Below are positions 34,901 through 46,237 of a DNA stretch of 64,000 bases, piece by piece. The position numbers were made by a program, and so were the translations under genes. Under the pieces are notes generated by a model. It did no database searches. It was not told the origin of the DNA and saw nothing but the letters and a program-made list of their open reading frames with translations. How positions within the stretch are numbered: position 1 is the first letter of the stretch; each line of letters opens with the position of its first letter. The stretch is from NCBI GenBank assembly GCA_001414485.1, contig LLEY01000197.1:1-64000 (forward strand), read 5' to 3'. Origin of the DNA: Calycina herbarum (lineage: Eukaryota; Ascomycota; Leotiomycetes; Helotiales; Pezizellaceae).

Positions 34901-35374
34901 CAGATTTTCTGGCTGTCCTACTTGCGGCAAGGAATCCAAGAGTGATTGGCGACGTTCAATCATATATTCTTTGTAATCCTGGTCAATTTCTGTGTCCAAA
35001 AGTTGCTGCTCTATAAAAGCAACCATTCGTAAAATGACCTTTGTATCCATCCTCGTCTTTCGGGAAGATGTCGAGGACATTCTTCTCTCATCGCTGCCGG
35101 TATTTTTTGGTTGGACGTTTGAATCCTCCTCCACTCTTTTCTCGGGATTCTCAGTCATAGGAAAGGGTACTCTCGATGCTGTTTTATTTTCTTTCCCCCA
35201 AGATTTAACCTTCATAGCGAGTCGTTTTGGACTGTTAAAATTGGGAGCCTTGTTTGGGCTCTCCTCAGTGAATCCGGTCTTTTGCGTACCATTCGACTTT
35301 GTGTTGCTGCCATCGTTGCTTTTCTCAACCGTAGGTTCCATCTTGGGCAACTCGATAGCCCTTGAGGCCTCCAT
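32000..35374 (-). CDS. CorA-like Mg2+ transporter superfamily membrane protein, 999 aa
   Basis: Large fungal member of the CorA metal-ion transporter superfamily. Minus-strand exons: 35374-34382, 34331-33417, 33314-32907, 32847-32694, 32647-32619, 32565-32472, 32406-32000; all junctions keep the frame. The N-terminal 800 residues are soluble: a disordered S/N/E/K-rich start, then a conserved domain with WIHLPANNMSWVE and HARFMRPTCLG, and a long coiled coil (ELKQKQANVSEARSGRKQAE). The family's two C-terminal helices follow: FTTVTILFLPLSTLSSIFGLN and, after NDGNIAI, SVVFAYIFPMSIFIVIMAF. The pore motif GMN appears as GLN. A basic cytosolic tail ends the protein. One intron (32648-32693) could alternatively start at a GCAAGT donor four bases earlier, but only the GT donor keeps the frame. 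Transport is not certain for this subgroup. Confidence 0.85.
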
Positions 35375-35874
35375 TGCAGCATGTATCGCACAGATGCTCG
35401 ATCGCCCACTAAGAAATGATGATGAAAGAAATCAGGCGGCTGAAAAATAAGACTCGAGGAGATGGGGCTTTTGTAATAAGCTGATATGCAGGTGCAGGCA
35501 TCCGCAGGTCATGCATGGCCCCCAAAAGGCAGGGGTCTGTTGAGAATAATCAGGTGACTTGTATGTAACAGTAAGCCCCCTATCCATTTCGGAGCTGTGA
35601 ATATAATGCATTCAAACATCAATTAAATTATATTTGAAGAAGAAGGCAATCACTCTTGTATTTGTATTACCGCAATCCCAAAATAAGCGAAGCTCAGTTG
35701 GGCGGAGAAAGAGTTCAGTGTACCAGAGAACAACCATACTAGGATACAAGCAAGTCATATTCGAGAATGTGGGTAAATTTGACCGCGATACAACCCGTGG
35801 TTTTTAGGATCTCGGTCTAGATGTACAGAGATAAATGTACATGCATACACAAATAGTCTGTTATGCCAAACTAC
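35375..35874. promoter_or_regulatory. Intergenic region between two minus-strand genes
   Basis: About 500 bp containing the promoter of the CorA-like gene and the 3' region of the F-box gene. No motif was identified with confidence. Confidence 0.4.
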
Positions 35875-38517
35875 TTAATTCTCATTTGCAATTCCGAGAG
35901 GCATTGTGAGAGCCGCAACAGAACTCAACTTGGTGCGTTTCTAATTTGAAGTTAGAATTCACTCATGAAGCATTACTAGAGAACGATAAAACCAAAGTTC
36001 TTCAGACTCACATATGTCTTATCCTCCCTTGAATAACCAGTGCCTTTGCAAAAGGTCATAAGCACACCAACAATAGTCTCATTCTCTGGTGCTCGAAGAA
36101 TTTGCCAATTGTTCGTTGGCTCTTCGCCCCAGAAAATTTCCCGATTGCGATTTGTCCGAAACTCGTAATGAATTAGCCTCGCTTTAACATATACATGGAA
36201 CAGTTACCTTCATTGCCTCATGTAATGAGAATGAAATCTCATTCACATACTCTCCCCCCGGTCCGTCAATATCGAAGTGAGAAGAGCTTTTTTCTTTCCA
36301 ATCACTCCCATCTTCCTCCTTCTGAATACCAATCGTATGTTGTGGGGTATCATTCATTGCGCCAAATTGAGCCCTGATACCGCAAAGGTCGTGAATTGGA
36401 CGGCTTTCACCAAATATGCTGGTAATCCTTCCACCTTCTGTGACATGACCAGATAAACGAGTGAGCGTTCGAAGCTCATTCTCATCAGTCGCCCAAATCA
36501 AAGCTTCGTACGGGACAAGATCATCGTGAACACCTGCTCGTAACCCCCTCGTATGCCCAGACGTTATTACTTTGATAGTTGGATGTTCCCAGATGGCTCT
36601 ACCATAGATCTCACTGCAGTCGTCTCTCCAGAGATGGCTTTCGAGGGTCGTTGGCTTCGGTAAATCGTTGTCTTCGTCATCATCGTCACCAATACAATAG
36701 TCATCAGTAATTCGCTTGGCCTGGAGTAATCCCATGCGCAGAATTCGTTGGCCATCCTCATCTTCCTAGATATTACACAAAGCTTTAGCCCAACTATTGC
36801 AGGAGTGGAAGTGGAGACTGGACGTACACCCATCTGACCAGTTATTCCCGTTATAAAATGTGATTTTGCAGCTAACAACGGGCGTCTAGAATGGCCCCTG
36901 TTGGTAGCTCCCAAGTGAGAGCGATTTCCAGAATTATAAATAACCTAGATATCGCATTAGTCCAAAGCCAAATCGCTGCAAGCTAAATGATAGCTACATA
37001 CAGTTAATCCTTTGATAGATATGTTGACTGAGCCACGAGTGTGATGCTGACCACCCCACAAGTCCTGGATTGTGGGTATATGGAGAATAAACCCTGTGAT
37101 CCAAAGTCCATCCTCGATTTCTACCAATTCTTTCGAAACTCCCAGGGCACTATCATCCTGTCCAAATAAGCGCCGTTCACTTTTAGGTGCCACTGACAGT
37201 CCAACCAAAGACCCATCAGATGACCAGAAGATTTCCAAAACTGTTTCTTTTGTGTAGATATCCTCCCAAGAATGAACCCAATAAGCTACGGCTTGGTCTT
37301 TTCTTCGTGGTGGGGGAGAAGAAACCACCGGAAAGTTGGCACACGCAGATTTCTTTCGAATCATACTCTCAACAAAATTGATGTCCAGCTCAGTAATGAT
37401 TTGCTTAGATCGAGAAATATATTCATTTGTCAACTGTTTACAGGGCTTCCAGATTCGACGACGATTCGCAAGACCCATGAAAGGCCCACTCATCCAAAGT
37501 TTTGGAGTACTTATTTTATCTGCCCATATGAATATGCCTTTCAGATCCTTTCCTCGCAAGGCATCAGGACTGTCGAGTACTTGCTGTAACTCAAAGAACC
37601 ATGGCATGTTTCGTCGAATCCTTGTCTTCCAAAAAGCGTGGTTATTTCTGAGAGCAGAGTTTACGGACCAAGAAGCAGTCGACAGCTTGATTAGAGTCTT
37701 TTGAGGGAGCAAGCATGCAATCTTATGGATGAGGTCGTAAGGGAGCTTTGAGAACTCATCTTGTCTGACGCGTAATCCAAGGTCATGGCTGGAATACGGG
37801 AGCTTGAAATCGCTGCTTTCGATTATAGATTTGATCGTATTTTGGAGGAAAGGCGTGCTTGATGGAGTCGAAACTAACAGTTCCTCCCCAGGATTTGATT
37901 CCCAAAACCGCCCAACTGGGGGGTGGGGATCGCCGTAATCTAGATCCAAGGGGCTTGAGTGGGAGAGGCATAACCCTGACATGATATTATACAGAAGGTC
38001 TTTGTTGACTTTTCCAAACTCAGCTTTGGTGCTTGTTCCAAACATACATTTGACAAGTAACTCGTAACAAGGCCAGTGAAAAGGGAAGACAACATTGCCC
38101 TGGTCGTTGTAATTAATATAGCAACAGAAATCTCCATCGTCGGCGAAATTTGGATCATCGCCGCTTTCGACAGTGACACCACCATAATCCTCGCATTCTC
38201 CTGGACCTGACAAAAATGCCCTGGAGACTCGAATTAGCGCACATGAGAGGCGAGGGGGGCGATAATTACTTGCTCACCCCAGGGGCATTCGGGTTGAATC
38301 CAAGGATATGTAACTTGCCGACCCAACCAACATCATCTTCAGTAATGACCTCTGGGTCATAACAAGCCTCAGAATCATCGTCGTCTTGTTCTGAATCCGA
38401 GTTATATTCGCGGGCTTTCCCCTCAACAGCTCGGCGCTTGGTTCGAGAGGTTGTATTGATTTCGCACAACGCCACGGTGGCACTGCAGATCGCGCAGTAG
38501 CAATCCCAAGAGCCCAT
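35875..38517 (-). CDS. F-box protein, 785 aa
   Basis: Probably a substrate adaptor of an SCF ubiquitin ligase. Minus-strand exons: 38517-38270, 38220-37002, 36944-36828, 36765-36208, 36161-36012, 35940-35875, joined in frame by small GT-AG introns. The N terminus has paired cysteines (WDCYCAICSATVALC), a D/E-rich stretch and FHWPCYELL. The F-box lies at about residues 240-285 (KLPYDLIHKIACLLPQKTLI, WSVNSALRNNHAFWKTRI). The C-terminal half is a large conserved-looking region with GEDEDGQRILRMGLLQ-like and EPTNNWQILRAPENETIVG strings, which I cannot name. The target is unknown. Genes of this shape are common in expanded families of Pezizomycotina. Confidence 0.82.
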
Positions 38518-40359
38518 GATAGAATGCTAGATTCCTAAATATTTATATTTGTCGCGTCTCACGATGAAACACAGACATTGAAAATTTGAAAGAGGATGGA
38601 AAAGGTAGAAAGGCGGTGATGTAAACATCCCACTGTGCCGCCGATGTTGCCTAAGATTGCTTAAATAGGCAAGCGGTGCGGCTCCAGTAAATGTCTGTGC
38701 GCTGGGTAAAAAAAGCTTAGCGATAGTTAAGTTTCCTACACCTAGTTAAAGAAGAGGTTTCAGTTGGAAGATTTCTAAGATTCATAGACAATTTTCTCAT
38801 TTGTTGGCACATTTTTGGATGGTGGAGAGGCGTGAAATTCGGGTAAACCCTTTTTGGGGCTTGGAGTTCGCTTAGCCAATCTCTAATTTTCGTTCTTCTG
38901 TTTGCAAAAACATTCACTGCATTTATGCTGGTCAATTTGTTCTCAAGTTTCTCTGAAATCAAGGATAATAGATGGATCTTCCAAGTTGAAATATAGGAAG
39001 AATCAATTGAAATGGCTAGAAAGGAGTGTTTACTCATATTTCTGGACGCCTATCATCTATCCAATTGCTGAATATAATATTGGTAAAATCGAAAATTCAT
39101 AAGCCCGAAAGAATAGCTAGATACATTTAATCTCTAGATACGTACTCGGAAGAACGTTAACCTTGCTGCTTCTTCTCTCAAGCTCATGGACACATACCCC
39201 TAGTTTTGCGTCCAGATTTTTTGGTTCAGTTATGAAAGTTATAACGAAATCCTTCCAGTGTTCACCTTTTATCATAATGCCAGTACCAAGAAAAATTTCA
39301 TGACTCGCACAATTCTAGGAAGTTTTCACATGTGACACGAATACTTGAAAGTGTTTCTCGAATTCTGACTTCAGCATCTAAAACCGCACTAGTAAAGAGT
39401 TCTCAGGAGGCCCGGACTCTGGGATGTCGCTGAGTAAATCTAAATAGAACAGAAACCTCATTAGAGAAGTCTTTTCTGGAATGGTAAATGTAGAAATGTC
39501 ACATGGAAAAAGAAAAACGTGACTTAGAGTGAACACCCCATTTTAAGTGAAGAAATACATTGCGAGTTTCAAAGAGGGTAACCCCTCTTCTTTATTTCTT
39601 CCATTATTATCATGTTTCTGCTCCGAAGCCAACCTTTTTCGGTTTCTGGTCGCCCATAAAAATACAAAATAGGACTCACCCTGATCCTTTGTCAGGTACA
39701 AACTCACCAAGGGTAGAGTTCCAAATGTTTCATGGCGTAGTCTGCTCGAAACTATTTATGGGTTTCTCAAGATGCGAGGAAGATTTCTTGTAAAACATTT
39801 TGATTCGATGAGCACTGGCAGCTGCTCGTCTCCAGTGACATAATTGTCATACAGTGGAGCGGGTACCTAGGTACAACCTTGATCTTGCCTATCCTCTTCT
39901 GTCATGATACACATTACCCCTCATTGGACAGTGTTATCGCACAGAATACTGGTAACCTAAATTCAGACCGAAACCCGGTTCAATAAGATTGCTGATAACC
40001 ATTAGAGGGGAAAGACTATGCAACTTGATCCCGGAAAAAGCACACAAGTACGAAAGGAGGACCTCCATAAAACCAATTCGTGTGACTTCCGAATCCTGAT
40101 GTGATCATTGTGGTCTCCAATCACGGGTGTAATCATGGGGTTTCTGTGTAGCCACGTCATTTCGACGTTACCCGACTCGGACGATCGCAATTAATCTTCA
40201 GCTTGCTCTGTGCAACATTCTCACGTTACTTGGTGATACAAAGGAACTGAGCAAATATACACAGAGCTGAGAAGCCTTTTCACCCCAATACAAATCACCT
40301 TATTTCATGCCTCAAAGACGATTCGGAATCAAGTTATTTGTGAAATTGTATCTAGCAAA
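38518..40359. other. Intergenic region, 1.8 kb
   Basis: No supported gene. The minus frame at 38717-39037 and the plus frames at 38902-39102 and 39560-39793 lack motifs and overlap each other. The right end should hold the promoter of the cysteine-module gene. Confidence 0.4.
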
Positions 40360-42264
40360 ATGCATATTTCAACTCCTTTTCTTTTACTATCCTTGCCATT
40401 CCTCGCTCTCGCCAAGTCTCAACTGGGACACTATCCCGCTTGTTCACAAACATGCGGTCTCGAGGACTTGGGCTGCAAAGCAGATTGCAACAAAAAGGAT
40501 GATGGATGTATTCATGTATGCACAGTGAAGAAGCCCGCATGCATGACTTCATGTCTCGGTTCTGAATGGAAGCCTGTAAGTTGGCTCCTTGAATTATCTC
40601 AATATTCAGTTGTTAGCTAACTAAGAAATAACACAGAACTCATTATCTCTCAATGGCCCTTCAGCCGAGGTAGTGCTTCTGGACTTCTTCGTAGATGAAG
40701 TAGATCTTTGTAGGGAAAACTGCAACACACAGCTCAGAGTCTGCTTGAAGCCATGTTCGAACCCATTGGGCGATTGTGCTAATAATTGTTTGACGAAAGA
40801 GTTCCCTGCTTGCAAGGAAGCTTGTGCAAAAACTTTGAGCCAGCCAAACCCCTCTTCGGTGTACGAATTGGCAAACAAAATTGCAAATGCACCAGATGAG
40901 GATCCTTGTGTAGGTAATTGCACAAAAACCGCCGAGACCTGTGTGAAAACTTGCGGTAACGCAAAAGATGGTCTTTTATGCTTCGCAAATTGTTTATTCG
41001 GCGAGTTACCAAAATGCGTCACTGGCTGTTCCAAAAACGTAAGCTTTCCAACTATCAAAGTAGTCCGCAAACTAACCAAAACTGATAGAATGAAACCTCG
41101 ACTTTTGAGCCCGAAGAACCAAAAGATGCCGAGTCCGAACATGAACCAGAAGACCGATGTAAACAATATTGCAAGCTCGTAGGCGAAAACTGCATAGCAA
41201 ACTGCGGTTACAATATTTTCTGCCTTGGGAGCTGCCTATTCCAAAAGATCCCTCAATGTATAGCTTCTTGTCCGCCCCCAAGTCCCCCCAAACGTCCAGA
41301 ACCCCCAAGTGTAAGTTTCCTCCTTCCAAAAAGCAATTGTTGCTAAAGCGACAGCTAGAATGGAACATCCATAACCAAAACCGACACACCAACGAATTCC
41401 ACACCCCCCAAAAAGAACCCCAAAGAGCAAGCCTGCATAGACTTCTGCACTAAAAAGGGATTGCAATGTCAAGATAGTTGCGGTTGGAACCCGATTTGTC
41501 ATTGGAAGTGTTTTCGGGTAATGCCTCAATGCGGGAGAGACTGCATGGCAAGCGTGAGTCCCCCCTCACCCCATTGCCATTTGTGAGAGATTGTTTTACT
41601 AACACCATTCCTGTGCTAGAACACGACTTCAATACCTGATGATAATATCCTCGAGAAATGGAATGAGGTAAGTTCTCAGAAAACAATTCCTCCCAACCTC
41701 CAATTTTACTAAAATAACCCAGAACGAACAAATTATAATCACATCCCAGAAGAAAACGAATTCCACACCACCTGAAAAGGATCCACAGGAGCCCTGTGTA
41801 AATGACTGCAGAAAGAAATCAGATACATGTACGGATGGTTGTGGCTGGCATCCGGTCTGTAATGTATGCAACCTTTCCCCTTCTGAAATCTCAAGTTGGG
41901 AGAAACTTTTATCCTTGCACATTATCGAGCCAAATGAGAAAAACGTATGCTAATTTGTTGCAGTGGAAATGCATTTTCCAGGAGCTTCCCAGATGTGTGA
42001 CGGCTTGTTATCAAAGTGTGAGTGCGACCAGTTTCTATTCTGAGAGAGTTTACTAAATATTCATGATGTAGAACACGACTTCGATAACCGGTTCAGGTGG
42101 TTGCGATACCCTTGAGTGCAAAGAGGGTGGCACAAACCATGTAAGTTTATACCCCCATTGAACAGAAGATACCCTCAGAAGTTCAACAACAAGAAAAACG
42201 GCTGACTGAAGCTTCTCCGTAGCTCGAAATGAGAAAGCGAGATGAAATTCCATTTGTAGGTTGA
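40360..42264 (+). CDS. Secreted protein of six tandem eight-cysteine (four C-x3-C) modules
   Basis: Exons: 40360-40575, 40637-41038, 41089-41310, 41359-41553, 41620-41667, 41723-41863, 41964-42017, 42072-42140, 42223-42264; 462 aa. Every intron is phase 0. Residues 1-18 (MHISTPFLLLSLPFLALA) are a signal peptide. Six modules follow, each C-x3-C-x6-C-x3-C-x5to8-C-x3-C-x6or7-C-x3-C: at 40441-40554, 40709-40825, 40907-41029, 41158-41271, 41434-41544 and 41795-42008 (the last split by an intron). That is 24 C-x3-C hairpins and 48 cysteines, plus two near the C terminus. Exons 3, 4, 5 and 8 start with N-E/G/T-T-S, an N-glycosylation sequon. Proline-rich linkers separate later modules. The tail reads MRKRDEIPFVG. 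No family is recognised; paired C-x3-C helices recall the twin-CX3C hairpins of small Tim proteins only in geometry. Function unknown. Confidence 0.82.
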
Positions 42265-43188
42265 TGGATATTTACAATCAAAAGACGAAACATATTTCAT
42301 TTGTCAGAGCTGAGAAGAGGTGAGCAAAATTTTTAAAAAATAGTGAGCGCTAGAATTTCCCCAAATCAATATGATGAGCAGAAGGAATAGTAGCAATCAA
42401 TTCAGCATTTTGTCCTATCAACTCCAACAGCCTTGACCAGAAACCATGATCCTGAACCTAAATTTGACACTGCACGATACTCGATTCTGACCCCCATGCC
42501 ACAATGCACCAATTGACAAAAAGAAAAGAAAGTACAATAATCGGAGACGCGGAATTAGCGGTGACCTGAGGAGTTCACGAGTGTCCTCTTGCCATCATCT
42601 TCACTGCTTTCTCGAAGGGGATCATTTTCCCGCTGCTATTAATCCCCCACGACTTGGGATATTTGGACTAATTGCGTCGCTCTCCTCAAGGCATCACGAG
42701 CACGATGATGTTAAGTCGAGGTAGGAAGGAAAGAGCGAAGACAGTCGAGTCGAGTCGACGGACAAAGGTCAGGGAAGGAACGAGCAGCCTCGACTGCCAC
42801 CACCGAGTAGGCACTAGGGCAGTCGGAAAAGTAACAATACGACAAGAAATTACAAAAGTCCAAACCGAGGACCTCCATGTAAGCTATGAATTGATGAAAC
42901 CGCTCAACCAACAATTCCCTCGCGTTATGAAGCCTCAAAAAGGCGCCTCCCAATAAAGGCTAAAAACAATCTGCCTCCCAAGTTCAAACCCAAACCCAAA
43001 TCCGGATCCCAAAAGCCGTAGCTGTGTGATACCCTGCCATAAACTCCAAACTGATTATACACAAAGCAAAAAAACCCAACGTTCCCTTAGAAACCCGAAA
43101 ACACCATCCGACACCCATCAATGCTCCCTCGTATGCTCATGAAAATTATGTACCGCCCTCTTACGCGTTGTACACCCCAAACCCCCGC
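42265..43188. other. Intergenic region, convergent
   Basis: About 0.9 kb between the cysteine-module gene and SGF73. The overlapping frames at 42672-42956 on both strands have no recognised features. Confidence 0.4.
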
Positions 43189-44765
43189 TCAAATTCCCGG
43201 CGGTCGAATCGGCCCCGTAACCTTTCTTTGTGGAAGCTGCATATTGAAACCACTCGCTCGACGTGCAGCAACATTTGCCATGCCGACTCCTAGGTCTACC
43301 TCGCCGTCGGCGTCGTTGGAACCGTCAGCATGGATCGTATGATTATTAGTTTTCTTCGCGCCGTCCCCGCATTTGAAGATGTTGACAGTGAACCCGTTGG
43401 TGGCATTGTGGAGTTGCTCGTATAATCTCTGTCGCATGTAAATCTTTTCGATGGGCATGTGAACTAGTGGGGGTACGACAGGTTGAGGATTCCAATTCGA
43501 AAGGCCTGCCATGACTGATGTAAGTTCCTCGTCCTCGTCAACTGGACCGTTTGCAGCTTCTTCGTCCTCGAGAGGGGCGTTGGCGTCAATTGCTGCTTCT
43601 GCAAATTGTAAGTTGGAACATCCCGAATTGGTGGGAGGTATAATGCTTACTCTGCTGTTTTGCTTGGTTCTTCTTCTGATAAGCCGTGAGCAACATGTCG
43701 TATGGTAAGCTTCGCCCCGGAACTGCACGCTTGGCGCCCATAGAATGACTTTTGCAAGTAAGAGACCTAGCACATGGCTGTCCGTCCTTCATGACTCCGC
43801 ATTGTCTCTCGACATCTACTGGGCCTTTAGGTTTGCGAACATGAAGGTTAGCAGGGTTTTTAATAATAAGAGAAGGAGTAGATTTAGTAATAAATAGAGA
43901 GTTAGTAGATAGATCAGACTCAGACTCAGATAAAATAGATGGTGATATACCCTTTGGTTTGGGAGCTTTCAACTTGGGCTCTTCTTTCTTCTTCTTGGGC
44001 TTTGGTGCTTTCTCCGCATCCCCGTCTGCCTTGCGCTTCTTCCCTTTCTTTGGATCATCGAGGTCGACTTTCTTTCCAGCACTTTTCTTTGCAGTTTTCA
44101 ACCCTTCTGGACCCTTCTTGTCGGGGGAAACGTCGTCGTCATCGTCATCATCCATTTTTGTATCCCCGTCATCATCCTTCTGGGCTTCTCCCAGTCCTTT
44201 TCTTTCCCTCTCGCGCGCTTCTTTCTGTTCTTTCTTCTTTTGCGCTTTCAGTCGTTTCGCAGCCAAGCATTGTATCAAATGCGCCTTGATTGCGGTCGTC
44301 AAGAAGCTCTTCTTGCAATGTTTACATGACTGGAGGTCCGGGCTATCTTCGAGAGGTCGACCGGTCGCAAAGGTTTCTCGCGCTTCTTCGTCTAGGGGAT
44401 TCACAACTGGGCCTGGCGATGCTGGTACGGAGTTCGTAGAGGGGGTATTGGTTCCTTTCTTCTTGTCATCTTCTATCGGTACGTCAGTACACAGATCGCT
44501 GGTCGCGTCGCAATGCGAATGCCCCTCCACCTACCGTCAACCACACTCCCATCTCTCCAATTCCCAGCACGTATAACTTTCGGCGCAGGTTTCTTCAATT
44601 TGATGGTGCCATTTAGTCTCTCCTTGCCATTCTTGGGTGTGACCTTTATCGGAGTGTCTTCAGAGTTGCCTGATGCGATGTCTTATATCAGTACGCTACA
44701 GAGAGGTTTGCACCCGGGAAGTTCTACACACCTTTACTGCCACCTCCAGGAGCGGTAGCTGCCAT
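43189..44765 (-). CDS. SGF73: SAGA deubiquitinase-module subunit Sgf73 (ataxin-7 type)
   Basis: Anchors the histone H2B deubiquitinase module to the SAGA coactivator. Minus-strand exons: 44765-44732, 44669-44547, 44472-43951, 43824-43651, 43598-43189; 420 aa. An N-terminal zinc finger ([21 protein letters not shown]) is followed by a long K/E/D-rich linker. The SCA7 domain follows: [33 protein letters not shown] and [16 protein letters not shown]. The C-terminal part ([17 protein letters not shown] and on) is typical of fungal Sgf73. The intron at 43825-43950 has an AT-rich body that stays open in frame, so unspliced reads could mislead gene callers. Introns 44473-44546 and 44670-44731 are GT-AG with good branch sites. 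Confidence 0.93.
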
Positions 44766-46237
44766 AATTCGATTTAGGACTCGACTCGTGGGTCGCGGAT
44801 TATCTGTAGCTGTGGTCGTCGTGATTGCTTTGAGGTTGAGGCAACGAGGCTGTCGTTATCGCCGATTTTTCGGGATTTCTCAATCCGTACAGCCTTGGGA
44901 TCTTGAGTGAGTGATCTGGAGTCTAAAAATTGATGGGAAATCTAATTCTGAGCAAATGTAGCGAGGGAAGCAAGAATGTCTTGAATTGTGCAAGTTTGGA
45001 AGCTCTCTAGAATTATTTCTGGTGGGAAGAACTACAGCTTAGGGTGCTCTTGCCGTCGCAAAGGTCTCGATCCGGCTATTCGGCACGTGACCACTTTTCA
45101 ATTCCATTAGGTTTTGATCGATAAGGATCTCAACTCATTTCGAACCAGCCCAAATTATTCTTTGCCATAGCAAAGCGACGGAAGAAGACTAACACTGTTT
45201 ACTTTCTCTCTATTGAGTTCCCAGGCACTTCTTTCCCTTTACCACGAGTCTCCTTTTTTCCGCATTGAATCACAGAACGGTCGGGGCATGTCCATCGATC
45301 GAATAAGAGCTTTTCGAATCCCCTCCTCGATGTCCACGGTGTCCATACATCAAGTTATCGTTGAAATTCACAGTGTGAATCGCTACATCTCTTTCTTCAA
45401 GGACGAAAAAGCCCGATGAGAGTTTAATAATTAATTGGAAGTGGAGAGAGGGTATATACTTTTCCGGTAAATCCACAATCCCTTGTTCTCATTCGATTTT
45501 CCTACAGTTAATCTTAAGTTCTGGGATATGGCCATTCAGAGTCGGAGCAGTGACGAGACACAACGCTGGAGATCACACAGAGTGGTAACTCCAAGTACTC
45601 GATTTGGAATTTCTGGCAGTGCCGATTTCTAGCGGCGCTTCAGTTTGTCTTAGGGGCGTCCATTTTGAGTACAACTACCTGGGATGAAATGGTACGGAAC
45701 TTTCGCCGGCGCTTGATTTGTTGCCGTATATCATTCTTCATTCAAGTTTCAGACTGCCCAGGGATTCTGGCGGCAGGAGGATATCTCCTTGTTTGAATGT
45801 TCCAATTCTTTTAACCACTTTGCTTGTTTGCTCAGGTCTTCTTGAGAACTCCTACCGTATCACTGATGGAGCACAGGTTCGTATTTGCAAAGGCATGGTG
45901 CACCAGCAGCTTTCCGGCGAAAAAGAAGCGGTGCAAATGACGAAGGAATGCAATATCACCAGACGAGACACAATGACTATTATGAATCCGCACAGTTCAA
46001 GGTTGTGGAACCACAATACGAAAGATTTATGGATTACTTCCGAAAGTGATACGGCTATGAGCATGCCTCTGCAATACCTGCCTATCTTGGAAGGTCAAAA
46101 CCAGAAAAGGCTACCATGAACTTCCCTCGAGACTCCTCCTCTCTGGTTCTTGGATTTTGTTTCAATTTCAGTTCAGAAACAGCCTCCTTCATTTTGACAC
46201 AAAACGCTTTCCTTCCGTCTTCTCCGGAAATACAGAC
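44766..46237. other. Divergent intergenic region between SGF73 and the HET gene
   Basis: About 1.5 kb. CACGTGACC at 45086-45094 is an E-box-like palindrome near the SGF73 side. Frames at 45213-45419 and 45718-46119 have no motif. No RNA gene seen. Confidence 0.4.

Noticed and set aside
38717..39102. Minus-strand 106-aa and plus-strand 66-aa frames
   Set aside because: Mutually overlapping, AT-rich, no recognisable domain or splice continuation.
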